DNA from: Nguyenibacter vanlangensis
GTDB taxonomy: Bacteria > Pseudomonadota > Alphaproteobacteria > Acetobacterales > Acetobacteraceae
NCBI RefSeq assembly: GCF_038719015.1
Contig: NZ_CP152276.1
Location: 248,001 to 312,000, forward strand
DNA: 64,000 nucleotides
Reading direction: 5' to 3'
In this document: in pieces, positions 35,196 to 44,811 of the stretch
Position numbering within the stretch: the first letter of the stretch is position 1
How the letters are laid out: each line of letters opens with the position of its first letter
Notes under the pieces: generated by a model
Seen by the model: only the letters and a program-made list of their open reading frames with translations
Databases searched by the model: none
What the model was told of the DNA's origin: nothing
Translations under genes and position numbers: made by a program

Positions 35196-35961
35196 TGGCG
35201 GGTCCGGTCCCCGAGCCCGTCGCGGGGTGTATCGCGGGCTGCGCGACATAGCGTTCCCACCCCGCGCGGCGCAGCATGCAGGCCGGGCAGGTGCCGCAGC
35301 CATGGCCCCAGGGATGCATCACGTCGCGTACGCCCAGATAGCAGCTATGGCTTTCGCGGTTGATCAGGTCGACCAGTGCCGGGCCGCCCAGCGATTCGGC
35401 CAGGCGCCAGGTGTCGGCCTTGTCGATCCACATCAAGGGTGTGTGCAGGACGTAGCGGCTGTCCATGCCCAGGTTCAGCGCCACCTGCAGCGCCTTGATC
35501 GTGTCGTCGCGGCAGTCCGGATAGCCCGAATAGTCGGTTTCGCACATGCCGCCGACAATGTGCCGCGCACCGCGCCGCGCGGCCAGGGCGGCGGCGAAGG
35601 TCAGGAAGATCAGGTTGCGGCCGGGGACGAAGGTGCTGGGCAGGCCGTTCTCGCCCATCGTGATCGCGGCGTCCCGGGTCAGCGCGGTTTCCGAGACCGC
35701 CCCAAGCGCGTCCAGCGCCAGGGTGTGGTCCTGGCCCAGCCGGGTCGCCCAGTCGGGATTCAGGCCGGCCATGCCGGTGCGCAGCGTGGCGCGGCAGGCC
35801 AGTTCCACGGCATGGCGCTGGCCGTAGTCGAAGCCGAGCGTTTCGACCCGGCCGAAGCGCGACAGCGCCCAGGCCAGGCAGGTCGCGGAATCCTGGCCGC
35901 CGGAAAACAGCACGATCGCGGTTTCCCGCGTCGGGTCGGCGGGGGTCTGGAACGCGGTCAT
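35188..35961 (-). CDS. queC: 7-cyano-7-deazaguanine synthase
   Basis: 257-residue ATP-dependent enzyme converting carboxydeazaguanine and ammonia to preQ0. The PP-loop ATP site is [12 protein letters not shown] near the N-terminus; zinc cysteines are in ESHSCYLG and [11 protein letters not shown] near the C-terminus. It is the middle gene of a minus-strand queE-queC-queD operon with 1-bp and overlapping junctions. Confidence 0.94.
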   Translation of the reverse strand: MTAFQTPADPTRETAIVLFSGGQDSATCLAWALSRFGRVETLGFDYGQRHAVELACRATLRTGMAGLNPDWATRLGQDHTLALDALGAVSETALTRDAAITMGENGLPSTFVPGRNLIFLTFAAALAARRGARHIVGGMCETDYSGYPDCRDDTIKALQVALNLGMDSRYVLHTPLMWIDKADTWRLAESLGGPALVDLINRESHSCYLGVRDVMHPWGHGCGTCPACMLRRAGWERYVAQPAIHPATGSGTGPANA

Positions 35962-35962
35962 G

Positions 35963-36598
35963 TCAGGGAATTCCGATCAGCTTGTGGGTCTGCAGCGACA
36001 GGCGCCAGCGCGGATTCGCCTGGCAATAGGCGACGGCGGCCCGGATATTCTCGCCCTGGGCGGGGCCGTCCATCGGCTGCAACCAGAATTGCTGGAAATC
36101 CAGCCCGGCCACGGAGTCGGGCGGCAGGGCGGGCTGCGGATAGACCAGTTTCAGCTCCTGCCCCGATCGCTGAACCAGGTCGGCCCCGGCCTTGGGGCTG
36201 ACGCAGATCCAGTCCACTCCGGGCGGGACCGGCAGGGTGCCGTTGGTCTCGATCGCGATCGAAAAGCCGCGCGCATGGACCGCGTCGATCAGGGCGCGAT
36301 CCAGTTGCAGCAGCGGCTCGCCGCCCGTGAAGACGACGAAAGCCTGCGTGCGGTCGACGGCGGGCCAAGTGGCGGCGATGGCGTCGGCCAGCGCCGCGGC
36401 GTCGGCGAAGCGGCCGCCGCCCTGGCCGTCGGTGCCCACGAAATCCGTGTCGCAGAACCGGCAGACCGCCCGCGCGCGATCGGCCTCGCGCCCCGACCAG
36501 AGATTGCATCCGGCGAAGCGGCAGAACACGGCGGCACGGCCCGCCTGCGCGCCCTCTCCCTGGAGAGTCGCGAACATCTCCTTGATGGCATACGACAT
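35963..36598 (-). CDS. queE: 7-carboxy-7-deazaguanine synthase (radical SAM)
   Basis: 211 residues; contracts carboxytetrahydropterin to 7-carboxy-7-deazaguanine. The iron-sulfur motif is the QueE variant CX14CX2C: Cys in AGCNLWSG, then [10 protein letters not shown]. An earlier Cys (FCRFAGC) is not part of it. GGEPLLQ is the SAM-binding GGE motif. The ATG at 36598 begins [18 protein letters not shown], the normal N-terminus. No preQ1 riboswitch is visible in the short leader, which lies downstream of the bioB terminator. Confidence 0.93.
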   Translation of the reverse strand: MSYAIKEMFATLQGEGAQAGRAAVFCRFAGCNLWSGREADRARAVCRFCDTDFVGTDGQGGGRFADAAALADAIAATWPAVDRTQAFVVFTGGEPLLQLDRALIDAVHARGFSIAIETNGTLPVPPGVDWICVSPKAGADLVQRSGQELKLVYPQPALPPDSVAGLDFQQFWLQPMDGPAQGENIRAAVAYCQANPRWRLSLQTHKLIGIP

Positions 36599-36642
36599 GG
36601 CGGTGATTTCGGGCACCGCGCCCGTCCGCGCAAGTCCTAAAT

Positions 36643-36666
36643 GCCCGCGCGGCATGCCGCGCGGGC
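36643..36666. terminator. Perfect 24-bp palindrome, probable bioB terminator
   Basis: GCCCGCGCGGCATGCCGCGCGGGC can form a 10-12 bp GC stem 14 nt beyond the bioB stop. The following minus-strand bases are ATTTAGG, so the U-tract is weak. It separates bioB from queE. Confidence 0.6.
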
Positions 36667-36680
36667 CGGATGGGCGGAAT

Positions 36681-37700
36681 TCAGCCCTGGATTTCGCCCT
36701 GGGTGATGCTGGTATGCATCCCCAGCCGGGCCAGCAGGCGGGCGTCGCGGCTGGCTTCGGGGTTGGGGGTGGTCAGCAGCTTCTCGCCATAGAAGATCGA
36801 GTTCGCCCCGGCCAGGAAGCACAGGGTCTGGGCTTCGTCCGTCATGTCCTCGCGCCCGGCGGCAAGGCGGACCCGGCTGGCGGGCATGGTGATGCGGGCC
36901 GCGGCGATGATGCGGACGAAATCGATCGGGTCGACCGTTTCAGCCTGGGCCAGCGGCGTGCCGGCGACGCGGACCAGCAGGTTGATGGGCACGCTTTCGG
37001 GGTGTTTCGGCAGGCTGGCCAGGCTGGCGATCAGCCCGGCGCGATCCGTCTCGTCCTCGCCCATGCCCACGATGCCGCCGCAGCAGACATTGATCCCGGC
37101 GTCGCGCACATGCGACAGCGTGTCCAGCCGGTCCTGGTAGGTGCGGGTGGTGATGATCGCCCCGTAATGCTCGGGCGAGGTGTCCAGGTTGTGATTGTAG
37201 TAATCCAGCCCGGCATCGCGCAGGCGACGGGCTTGGCGATCATCCAGCATGCCCAGGGTCACGCAGGTTTCCATGCCCAGCGCCTTGACGCCCTCGACCA
37301 TCGCGCAGACCGTCTCGAGGTCGTGGTCCTTGGGCGAGCGCCACGCGGCGCCCATGCAGAAGCGCGCGGCCCCGGCGTCGCGCGCCGCGCGGGCTTCCTT
37401 CAGCACCGATTCGACCGCCATCAGGCGGGTGGCCTTCACGCCGTCCTCATGCTTCGCGCTCTGCGGGCAATAGGCGCAATCCTCGGGACAGCCGCCGGTC
37501 TTGATCGACAGCAGGGTCGAGATCTGCACCTCGGTGGGATCGAAGCGCGCCCGGTGCACGCTCTGCGCCCGGAACATCAGTTCGGGGAAGGGCAGGGCGA
37601 TCAGCGCCGCCACCTCGTCACGCGTCCAGTCGGTGCGCACGGGCGGCAGGGGCGAGGGAGCGTGATACGGCGATGTGGCCGTGATGACACCATCGGGCAT
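36681..37700 (-). CDS. bioB: Biotin synthase
   Basis: 339-residue radical SAM enzyme that inserts sulfur into dethiobiotin. The SAM cluster is [14 protein letters not shown] (CX3CX2C); the [2Fe-2S] ligands are in [19 protein letters not shown] and the later GGIVGMGE region. [14 protein letters not shown] residues near the end carry the conserved Arg. The start [13 protein letters not shown] is chosen; an upstream open frame to 38309 is antisense to nothing conserved and overlaps sucD. The other bio genes are not adjacent. Confidence 0.94.
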   Translation of the reverse strand: MPDGVITATSPYHAPSPLPPVRTDWTRDEVAALIALPFPELMFRAQSVHRARFDPTEVQISTLLSIKTGGCPEDCAYCPQSAKHEDGVKATRLMAVESVLKEARAARDAGAARFCMGAAWRSPKDHDLETVCAMVEGVKALGMETCVTLGMLDDRQARRLRDAGLDYYNHNLDTSPEHYGAIITTRTYQDRLDTLSHVRDAGINVCCGGIVGMGEDETDRAGLIASLASLPKHPESVPINLLVRVAGTPLAQAETVDPIDFVRIIAAARITMPASRVRLAAGREDMTDEAQTLCFLAGANSIFYGEKLLTTPNPEASRDARLLARLGMHTSITQGEIQG

Positions 37701-37825
37701 CGGGCGGGTTCCTGGTATTCGTGACGTCGGTAGCGAGTCACGCTGTGCCACAGAAGCGGGGAGACTGTCACCCGTCCCGACCCCTTCAGGCCCCCTTCGA
37801 GCCCCGTCGGGATCGGGCGGGGCGT

Positions 37826-38704
37826 TCAGCGGGACGCCAGGATGCCGGCCAGGGTCCGGCCCAGCAGGGCCGGGCTGGGGGCGATGTGGATTCCCGCTTC
37901 CCGCATCGCGTCGATCTTGGCCGCCGCCGTTTCGTGCCCGCCGGTGATGACCGCGCCGGCATGGCCCATGCGCCGCCCGGGCGGGGCGGTGGCGCCGGCG
38001 ATGAAGCCGACGACGGGTTTCCTGGTGCCGCTGGCGCGGATCAGGTGGGCGGCTTCGATTTCGGACGTGCCGCCGATCTCGCCGATCATGATGATCGAAT
38101 CCGTATCCGGATCCTCGATGAAGCGGGTCAGGACATCGGTGAAATCCAGCCCCTTGACCGGGTCGCCGCCGATTCCCACGCAGGTGCTCTGTCCCAGCCC
38201 GGCTTCGGTCGTCTGGGCCACGGCCTCGTATGTCAGGGTGCCCGAGCGCGAGACGATTCCCACATGGCCGCGCCGGTGGATCGCGCCGGGCATGATCCCG
38301 ATCTTGCATTCATCCGGCGTGATGATGCCCGGGCAGTTGGGGCCGATCAGCAGGCTGTTCGAGCGGACCAGCACCTGATGCACGCGCACCATGTCCAGCA
38401 CCGGAATCCCCTCGGTGATGCAGACGATCAGCGGGATCTCGGCGGCGATCGCCTCCAGGATCGCGTCGGCGGCGCCGGCGGGCGGCACATAGATCACGCT
38501 GGCATCGGCCCCGGTGGCCGCCCGGGCCTCGAGGACCGTGTCGAAGACCGGCAGGCCCAGATGGGTGCCGCCGCCCCGGCCCGGAGTCACGCCACCCACC
38601 AGCCTGGTGCCGTAGGCGAGCGCCTGTTCGGAATGGAAGGTGCCCTGCGCGCCGGTGAAGCCCTGGGTCAGGACGCGGGTGCCGCGATGGACGAGGATGG
38701 ACAT
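37826..38704 (-). CDS. sucD: Succinate-CoA ligase (ADP/GDP-forming) subunit alpha
   Basis: 292 residues; with SucC it interconverts succinyl-CoA and succinate with substrate-level phosphorylation. The CoA-binding N-terminal fold ([19 protein letters not shown]) and the phosphohistidine loop [13 protein letters not shown] are present, as is [10 protein letters not shown]. The start overlaps the sucC stop (ATGA). Malate-CoA ligase MtkB is a close homologue; no serine-cycle genes are seen, so SucD is the better call. Confidence 0.9.
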   Translation of the reverse strand: MSILVHRGTRVLTQGFTGAQGTFHSEQALAYGTRLVGGVTPGRGGGTHLGLPVFDTVLEARAATGADASVIYVPPAGAADAILEAIAAEIPLIVCITEGIPVLDMVRVHQVLVRSNSLLIGPNCPGIITPDECKIGIMPGAIHRRGHVGIVSRSGTLTYEAVAQTTEAGLGQSTCVGIGGDPVKGLDFTDVLTRFIEDPDTDSIIMIGEIGGTSEIEAAHLIRASGTRKPVVGFIAGATAPPGRRMGHAGAVITGGHETAAAKIDAMREAGIHIAPSPALLGRTLAGILASR

Positions 38705-39930
38705 CAGGCCGCTCCTTCCGCGCCGGTCGCCGGGGTGGTTTCTCCGCGGACCGCAGCGACGATCTTGCGTGCCGCGTCGCCCAGATCCTCGGCCGGGATG
38801 ATGCGCAGGCCGGATCGCGACAGGATGTCGCGCCCCTGCGCGACATTCGTGCCGGCCAGCCGCACCACCAGCGGCACGTGCAGCCCGGTATCGCGCGAGG
38901 CGGCGACGATCGCCTCGGCGATGATGTCGCAGCGCATGATGCCGCCGAAAATGTTCACCAGGATGCCGCGCACCTTGCTGTCGGACAGCAGGATGCGGAA
39001 GGCCGCGGCCACCCGTTCGCGCGTGGCGCCGCCGCCGACATCGAGGAAATTGGCCGGTTCCTCACCTTCCATCTTGATGATGTCCATCGTGGCCATCGCC
39101 AGCCCGGCGCCGTTGACCATGCAGCCGATGGTGCCGTCCAGGCCGACATAGGCCAGGCCGTGGCGCGCGGCCTCGCGCTCGCGGGGGTCTTCCTCGTTCT
39201 CGTCGCGCAGTTCCTCGAGTTCGGGGTGGCGGAACAGGGCGTTGTCGTCGAAGCTCATCTTCGCGTCCAGCGCCACCATCTCGCCCGTGCCGGTCACGAC
39301 CAGCGGGTTGATTTCGACGATCGCGGCGTCCAGGGCGGTGAATGCGTCATAGGCCGCGCGCAGCACCGCGGTGAAGGCGCGGATCGACTTGCCGTGCAGG
39401 TCCAGCCGGGCCGCCAGGTTGCGGGCCTGGTAGTCGGACAGGCCGGTGGCGGGGTCGATCGGTTCCTTCAGGATCCGTTCGGCGGCGGCGGCGGCCACGT
39501 CCTCGATCGCCATGCCGCCGTCCTGCGACGCGACGATGACGATCCGGCCGTCGGCGCGGTCGACCAGCAGGGAAAGATACAGTTCTCGCGCGATGTCGCA
39601 TCCGGCCTCGACATACAGGCGGCGCACGATGCGGCCGGCCGGCCCGGTCTGGCGCGTGACCAGCGTGTGGTCCAGCATGGCGCTGGCCGCCTGTTCGGCT
39701 TCCTCGGGCGTGCGGGCCAGGCGCACGCCGCCCTTGCCGCCGGGATCGTCGGCGAAATGCCCCGCGCCGCGGCCCCCGGCATGGATCTGCGCCTTGACGA
39801 CCACCAGCGGGGCCCGCAGCGCGCGGGCCGCCGTCACGGCTTCGTCCGGCGAACGGGCGACGCGGCCGTCCAGTACCGGCATGCCGAAACCCTTGAGCAG
39901 GGTCTTCGCTTGATATTCATGTATGTTCAT
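38704..39930 (-). CDS. sucC: Succinate-CoA ligase (ADP-forming) subunit beta
   Basis: 408 residues, slightly longer than the usual 388-398. ATP-grasp domain with [19 protein letters not shown] at the N-terminus, [16 protein letters not shown] (nucleotide site), [19 protein letters not shown] (metal site) and [20 protein letters not shown]. The final third is the CoA-ligase flavodoxin-like domain ([34 protein letters not shown]). The pair is isolated from sucAB in this window. About 200 bp upstream, shared with the divergent ferritin-like gene, hold its promoter; an inverted repeat GGCATAA/TTATGCC lies near 40016-40038. Confidence 0.9.
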   Translation of the reverse strand: MNIHEYQAKTLLKGFGMPVLDGRVARSPDEAVTAARALRAPLVVVKAQIHAGGRGAGHFADDPGGKGGVRLARTPEEAEQAASAMLDHTLVTRQTGPAGRIVRRLYVEAGCDIARELYLSLLVDRADGRIVIVASQDGGMAIEDVAAAAAERILKEPIDPATGLSDYQARNLAARLDLHGKSIRAFTAVLRAAYDAFTALDAAIVEINPLVVTGTGEMVALDAKMSFDDNALFRHPELEELRDENEEDPREREAARHGLAYVGLDGTIGCMVNGAGLAMATMDIIKMEGEEPANFLDVGGGATRERVAAAFRILLSDSKVRGILVNIFGGIMRCDIIAEAIVAASRDTGLHVPLVVRLAGTNVAQGRDILSRSGLRIIPAEDLGDAARKIVAAVRGETTPATGAEGAA

Positions 39931-40135
39931 ACGGTGTGATCCGCGTTCGTTCTTGTTGCGCCGTCCGGCGAACGGGCCGCACGCTGGGGAACGCGCGAGG
40001 GCCGATCAGGACTGCATGGCATAATCGAGGCTTTTATGCCATCTCGGAAGCCGAAAACCATTTGTGCGTGGTCCGGGCGGGGGCCGGCATGGGCGCGCGC
40101 CGGGGAGACCGGGTATTGATGAAAGACGGGGTACG

Positions 40136-40963
40136 ATGAAGCATTGGCGCATTGAACAGATGGATTGGGACAGTTTCGACCCTGCGCGCGTGGACCCCGA
40201 CATCATTCCCGTGGTCAAGGCGGCCTCGGTCGTCGAGCGCAACGGCGTCGACTATGCGACCTATCTGAACAATGTGTTCTCCGACGATCCGGCTTTTCGC
40301 GATGCCGCGGACAATTGGGCGGTCGAGGAAGTGCAGCATGGCGACGCGCTGGGGCGCTGGGCGATGCTGGCCGACCCCGAATGGAACTATCCCGAGGCGT
40401 TCGCCCGCTATCGCGAGAGCTATAAGCTGGATCTGGACGTCGATCGTTCGGTACGCGGGTCGCGCACCGGCGAGTTGATCGCCCGTTGCATGGTCGAGAC
40501 CGGGACCTCGTCCTTTTATACCGCGCTGGCCGACGCGACCGAGGAGCCGCTGCTGAAGGCGATCTGCCAGCAGATCGCCGCCGACGAATACCGGCATTTC
40601 AAGCTGTTCTACGACCATATGCACCGCTATCTGAAGCGCGAGCGCCTGGGTGTGTGGCGGCGCACCCGCATCGCCCTGGGCCGCGTGACCGAAAGCGAGG
40701 ACGACGAACTGGCCTCGGCCTATCACACGACCAACGAGCCGGTCGGCCGGCCCTATGACCATCGGCGCTGTATCGCGGCCTATATGTCGCGGGCGATGCG
40801 CTATTATCAGCCCAAGCACACGATCCGGGTGACGGGCATGATCCTGAAGACCATCGGGGTATCGCCTCATGGCTGGGTGCATGGGGTGATCGCCCGCGTC
40901 GTCTATCGGCTGATCCGCATGCGGCAGAGAAAATTCGCCCGCCTGGCCGCGCTGGCGTCCTGA
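40136..40963 (+). CDS. Ferritin-like di-iron domain protein
   Basis: 275 residues with a ferritin-like four-helix signature: two ExxH motifs, VEEVQHGDAL (about residue 65) and AADEYRHFKLF (about residue 150), plus further Glu residues in MVETGTSS. These are the ligands expected for a di-iron centre as in rubrerythrin or bacterioferritin-like proteins, but no rubredoxin domain follows. The C-terminal 50 residues are basic and amphipathic. The function (oxidase, peroxidase or iron handling) is unknown. Start at 40136 with GACGGGG upstream. Confidence 0.7.
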   Translation: MKHWRIEQMDWDSFDPARVDPDIIPVVKAASVVERNGVDYATYLNNVFSDDPAFRDAADNWAVEEVQHGDALGRWAMLADPEWNYPEAFARYRESYKLDLDVDRSVRGSRTGELIARCMVETGTSSFYTALADATEEPLLKAICQQIAADEYRHFKLFYDHMHRYLKRERLGVWRRTRIALGRVTESEDDELASAYHTTNEPVGRPYDHRRCIAAYMSRAMRYYQPKHTIRVTGMILKTIGVSPHGWVHGVIARVVYRLIRMRQRKFARLAALAS

Positions 40964-41075
40964 TCGTCCGGCCCTGGCTGAAAAAGGTAAAACGGAATCA
41001 ATATTTAATGGCCTGATGTCCCGCTTCGTTCTTTCATGACACCATCAGGAATGCAGCAGCGCGCGGGAGCGGTTC

Positions 41076-41717
41076 ATGGTCAGACGTTTCGGTAGTGTCG
41101 GTTCGGGCGTCGCCTGGGCGGGGCTCGGCCTCGCGGCGGCGATGGCCGCGCCGTCCGTGCCGGCGTTGGCCCGGCCTTATTCGCTGCCGATCGCCAGCTC
41201 GCCGCCCGCCCTGCCGGCCCCCGACGCCGCGGCCGTGGCCGCGCAGCAGGAACTGGCGCAGGTCGGGGCCGCCGCCTTTACCGCGCCCGGGTTCCGGCCG
41301 GGGCTGGTCCGGCATGTGGTGCTGTTCCGTTTCCTCCGCGGCGTCACGCCGTTCCAGAAGGCCGAGATTGCCCGCCGGTTCCTGGAGCTGGCGGTCGATT
41401 CGCGCCGCCCGGATGGCCGGTCCGTGGTGCGGTCGATCGAAACCGGCCTGCAGAATGGCGGCGAAGGACAGGATGACGGGTACGAGATGGGGTTCCTGGT
41501 GACCTTCGGGTCCGAGGGGGACCGCAATTACTATGTCGGCCGGCCGGTCGTGACGCGGCCCGGCTTCTTCGACCCCGCGCATGACGCGTTCAAGACTTTC
41601 GTGGCGCCCTATCTGGCCGGGGTCTTGTCGTTCGATTATCGGGTGGCGGCCGAATCGCAGCCGCCTTCGGCATCGCCGCCGAAGAGCGTGAAGCACCATG
41701 CCAGGCGCCGGAAGTGA
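41076..41717 (+). CDS. Exported Dabb (stress-responsive A/B barrel) domain protein
   Basis: 213 residues. A signal peptide of about 33 residues (VAWAGLGLAAAMAAPSVPAL then ARP) precedes a short Pro/Ala linker and a ferredoxin-like Dabb domain: LVRHVVLFRFLRGVTPFQKA, the strand YEMGFLVTF and the FFDPAHDAFKTFVAPYL helix with final VLSFDYRV. Dabb proteins form dimeric barrels that sometimes bind small ligands; exported ones are uncommon. It ends in a basic tail and lies 41 bp before the M13 peptidase gene, with which it is probably co-transcribed. Confidence 0.75.
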   Translation: MVRRFGSVGSGVAWAGLGLAAAMAAPSVPALARPYSLPIASSPPALPAPDAAAVAAQQELAQVGAAAFTAPGFRPGLVRHVVLFRFLRGVTPFQKAEIARRFLELAVDSRRPDGRSVVRSIETGLQNGGEGQDDGYEMGFLVTFGSEGDRNYYVGRPVVTRPGFFDPAHDAFKTFVAPYLAGVLSFDYRVAAESQPPSASPPKSVKHHARRRK

Positions 41718-41758
41718 CCGGTTCGCGACCCATGCAGGCAGGAGACGAAGGAAGCAGC

Positions 41759-43900
41759 ATGTCTGATATCGGAACAACCGGGGGAACAGGCGGGGAAACA
41801 GCCCGGGCGCGCTGGCGGGGCGGCCTTGCGCGGATGGCGCTGTCGTGCGGGACGGCGGTCCTGCTTGCCGCGGGGCCCGCGGCGCGCGCGGCGGATCCCG
41901 TGCCGGCCTATGGTGCCGCGACGGATGCCGCGCCGTCCTACGGTTCGTGGGGCTTCGACCTTGCGGGCCGGAACCCGGACGTCACGCCGGGGAATGATTT
42001 CTTCGGCTATGCCAACGGCCGCGCCGTGCATGACATCGTGATTCCGCCCGACATGACGGCCTATGGGCCGTTCAACATGCTGTTCGAACTGTCGCGCAAG
42101 CGGGTGCAGGCCATCCTGCAGGCGGTTTCGGCCCATCCGGTGGCGGAACCCGTGACGATCGACCAGAAGCTGGGCACGTTCTATGCGACCTTCATGGATG
42201 AAGGCGCGATCGAGGCGCTGGGGACCCGTCCGCTGGCGGCCGGGCTGGAGGCGATTCGCGCGGTGACGGACCGGTCGGCCTTCGCCAGGCTGCTGGGGCA
42301 GGGGCAGACGGGCTTTCAATATTCGCTGTTCGGGCTGGCGATCCAGCCGGACGCCAAGGACCCCACGCGCTATGCCCTGATGCTGGACCAGGCGGGCATC
42401 GGCATGCCGGACCGCGATTATTACCTGAAGCCCGGCCTGGCGGCGAAGAAGACGGCCTATCAGGCCTATGTGCGGCAGGTCCTGACCATGATCGGCTGGC
42501 CTGACGCCGACCGGGCGGCGCCGGCGATCGTGGCGTTCGAGACGCGCCTGGCCGGCGTGCATTGGGCGCGGCAGGATATGCGCGACCCGGATCGCATCTA
42601 TAACCCGATCAGCGTGCCCGACCTGCGCAAGCGCGCCCCCGGCTTCGACTGGGCGTCCTATCTGGCCGGGGCGGAACTGCCGCCGGCGATCGTGAAATCG
42701 GGCACGCTGATCGTGGGTGAGCCCGACGCCATCGTGGGGGAGGCGCGGATCGCGTCCGAGACCGGCCTGGACACGCTGCGCGCCTGGCTGGCCTTTCACC
42801 TGGTGGACAATTCCGCGCGCGACCTGCCGCGGGCGTTCGTGCAGGCATCGTTCGATTTCAACGACAGGATCCTGTCCGGCCAGCCCCAGTTGCCCGAACG
42901 CTGGAAGCGCGCGGTGTCGGCCACCAGCGGCGCGATGGGCATGGCGCTGGGCCAGTCCTATGTCGCGCGCTATTTCCCGCCCGCCTACCGCGACACGATG
43001 CGCGACCTGACCGGCGAGCTGAAGGCCGCCTTCCGCGTGCGGTTGCAGCATAATGGCTGGATGGAGCCGAAGACCCGCGCCGCGGCCCTGCAGAAGCTGG
43101 ATCATTTCACCATCCAGATCGGCTATCCGAACCGCTGGCGGGATTATTCGACGCTGCGGATCCGCCTGGACGATGCCTATGGCAATGCGGAACGCGCCAT
43201 CGGCTTCGAATGGCGCTACTGGCTGGGCCATCTGGGGCACAAGGTGGATCGCGACGAATGGGACATGACCCCGCAGACGGTCAATGCCTACAACAACCCG
43301 GTGTTCAACGAGGTCGTGTTCCCCGCCGCGATCCTGCAGCCGCCCTTCTTCAACCCGAAGGCCGATCCGGCCGTCAATTACGGCGCCATCGGCGGCGTGA
43401 TCGGGCACGAGATGACGCATTCCTTCGACGACGAGGGGCGGAAGTTCGATTATCTGGGCCGGCTGAAGGATTGGTGGACCAAGGACGACGCGGCGCGTTT
43501 CGACGCGCTCTCGGCGAAGTTCGGAGCGCAATATGACGCCTTCCAGGTGCTGCCCGGCGTGCATGTGAACGGCAAGCTGACCATGGGCGAGAACATCGCC
43601 GACCTGGGCGGCCTGACCCTGGCGCTGGATGCCTATCATGCCTCGCTGCACGGCAAGCCGGCGCCGGTGCTCGGCGGGCTGACCGGCGACCAGCGGGTGT
43701 TCCTGGGCTGGGCGCAGGTGTGGCGGCAGAAGCTGCGCGACGACATCATACGGCAGCGGATCATGACCGACCCGCATTCCCCGCCGCAGGCTCGCGTCAA
43801 TATCCCGATGCATAATATCGATGCCTGGTACCGGGCCTGGAGCGTCACCCCGGGCGAGGCGCTGTATCTGAAGCCCGAGGCGCGCGTGAAGATCTGGTAG
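41759..43900 (+). CDS. Exported M13-family zinc metallopeptidase (neprilysin/PepO-like)
   Basis: 713 residues with a signal peptide (MALSCGTAVLLAAG to AARAADP). The zinc site is GHEMTHSFDD (His550, Glu551, His554) with the third ligand Glu611 in GENIADLGGL; NAYNNP is the substrate-binding NAYY/NAFY-type motif and the C-terminus PEARVKIW is the family ending with the conserved W. It should degrade peptides in the periplasm. ATG 41759 has GAAGGA upstream. A GC-rich hairpin follows the gene at 43944-43975. Confidence 0.92.
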   Translation: MSDIGTTGGTGGETARARWRGGLARMALSCGTAVLLAAGPAARAADPVPAYGAATDAAPSYGSWGFDLAGRNPDVTPGNDFFGYANGRAVHDIVIPPDMTAYGPFNMLFELSRKRVQAILQAVSAHPVAEPVTIDQKLGTFYATFMDEGAIEALGTRPLAAGLEAIRAVTDRSAFARLLGQGQTGFQYSLFGLAIQPDAKDPTRYALMLDQAGIGMPDRDYYLKPGLAAKKTAYQAYVRQVLTMIGWPDADRAAPAIVAFETRLAGVHWARQDMRDPDRIYNPISVPDLRKRAPGFDWASYLAGAELPPAIVKSGTLIVGEPDAIVGEARIASETGLDTLRAWLAFHLVDNSARDLPRAFVQASFDFNDRILSGQPQLPERWKRAVSATSGAMGMALGQSYVARYFPPAYRDTMRDLTGELKAAFRVRLQHNGWMEPKTRAAALQKLDHFTIQIGYPNRWRDYSTLRIRLDDAYGNAERAIGFEWRYWLGHLGHKVDRDEWDMTPQTVNAYNNPVFNEVVFPAAILQPPFFNPKADPAVNYGAIGGVIGHEMTHSFDDEGRKFDYLGRLKDWWTKDDAARFDALSAKFGAQYDAFQVLPGVHVNGKLTMGENIADLGGLTLALDAYHASLHGKPAPVLGGLTGDQRVFLGWAQVWRQKLRDDIIRQRIMTDPHSPPQARVNIPMHNIDAWYRAWSVTPGEALYLKPEARVKIW

Positions 43901-43943
43901 CGGACGTGCTGTCGGCCTCCGTCGCCGGGTGGCGGGCCGGGGG

Positions 43944-43975
43944 AAGGGCCGGCGTTTTTTGCGGCGCCGGCCCTT
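43944..43975 (+). terminator. Long GC hairpin after the M13 peptidase gene
   Basis: AAGGGCCGGCG pairs with CGCCGGCCCTT around a T-rich loop (TTTTTTGCGG). There is no T-run after the stem, so it may act as a pause or processing site rather than a classical terminator. Confidence 0.45.
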
Positions 43976-44027
43976 GCGCAATCTTGCGTCACCTGCTGGA
44001 ACGACCCCGCTATCGGGGAGAGACGAG

Positions 44028-44786
44028 ATGACGACGGTGACGCTGGGCCATCCGGATTCCATCCTGCACGCGGCGGAGGCTGCATCCGTTGTGCGCGTGC
44101 TCGAGGCCCATGAGCTGGAAGTCGCCTATGTGACCGGCGGCAAGGCCGAACTGGCCGCCGCCATGACGGCGGGCCGGATCGATCTGTTCGTTTCGGCCTG
44201 GCTGCCGGACATCGATGCCGCCTGGGCGTCCGGGCTGCCGGGCATGGAGGCGTTCGGCCAGTTGTACAAGCCTGTCTTCGGCTGGTCGCTGCCCGAGGGG
44301 GCCGCCCCGCAGGTCGCCGGAATCGGCGATCTGGCGCATGACGAGACGGTCAGCCGCAACATTGTGGCGGCGGAGTCGGTGCTGGAGCATGTGCGCCAGG
44401 CCGTGGCGGCCTATGGGCTGGCGGCGCGCGGTTTCACCATCGAGGCGCGGCCGGACGACGAGGCTTACGACCATGCCGGGAGGGCGATCGCGTCCGGCGA
44501 GGCGGCCATCCTGCCCCTGTGGCAGCCGAATTTCCTGCATCACGGCAGCCGCCTGCGCACGCTGGGCGACCCGAAGGGGGCGCTGGGGAGCGAGCAGCAT
44601 GCGCGCATGCTGCTGCGCCGTGCGGCCCGGGAGGATGTGCTGGATTCCGACCTGCTGGACGAATTGGACGAACTGACCCTGGGTAACAAGGTGGTCAACG
44701 CCCTGGATTATGCCATGCGCCGCGAGGGCATGAGTGCCGATGAGGCCGCCGAGGCGTGGCAGCGCGGCAAGCTGCTGCCGCGCTGA
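44028..44786 (+). CDS. Cytosolic glycine betaine-binding-like (OpuAC domain) protein
   Basis: 252 residues resembling the substrate-binding domain of glycine betaine/proline betaine ABC transporters: TVTLGHPDSILHAAEAASVV at the start, then GGKAELAAAMTAGRIDLFV, SAWLPDID and a late LPLWQPNFLHHGSRLRTLGD. There is no signal peptide, lipobox or fused permease, and no opuA/proVW genes are near, so it is not an ordinary periplasmic binding protein. It may be a soluble ligand sensor or a domesticated relic. The ATG at 44028 has GGGGAGAGACG upstream, and an earlier exported start is excluded by the hairpin and stops upstream. Confidence 0.65.
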   Translation: MTTVTLGHPDSILHAAEAASVVRVLEAHELEVAYVTGGKAELAAAMTAGRIDLFVSAWLPDIDAAWASGLPGMEAFGQLYKPVFGWSLPEGAAPQVAGIGDLAHDETVSRNIVAAESVLEHVRQAVAAYGLAARGFTIEARPDDEAYDHAGRAIASGEAAILPLWQPNFLHHGSRLRTLGDPKGALGSEQHARMLLRRAAREDVLDSDLLDELDELTLGNKVVNALDYAMRREGMSADEAAEAWQRGKLLPR

Positions 44787-44811
44787 CCGCGCGGCCTTTC
44801 GTCCCGTGACG

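Noticed and set aside
36599..36642. Possible preQ1 riboswitch before queE
   Set aside because: The leader is about 44 nt and shows neither the preQ1-I nor preQ1-II consensus.
39936..40139. 67-residue open frame between sucC and the ferritin-like gene
   Set aside because: No ribosome site or similarity; it overlaps the start of the better supported gene.
41636..44062. 808-residue antisense frame under the M13 peptidase
   Set aside because: Shadow of third-position GC bias; no motif and poor composition.
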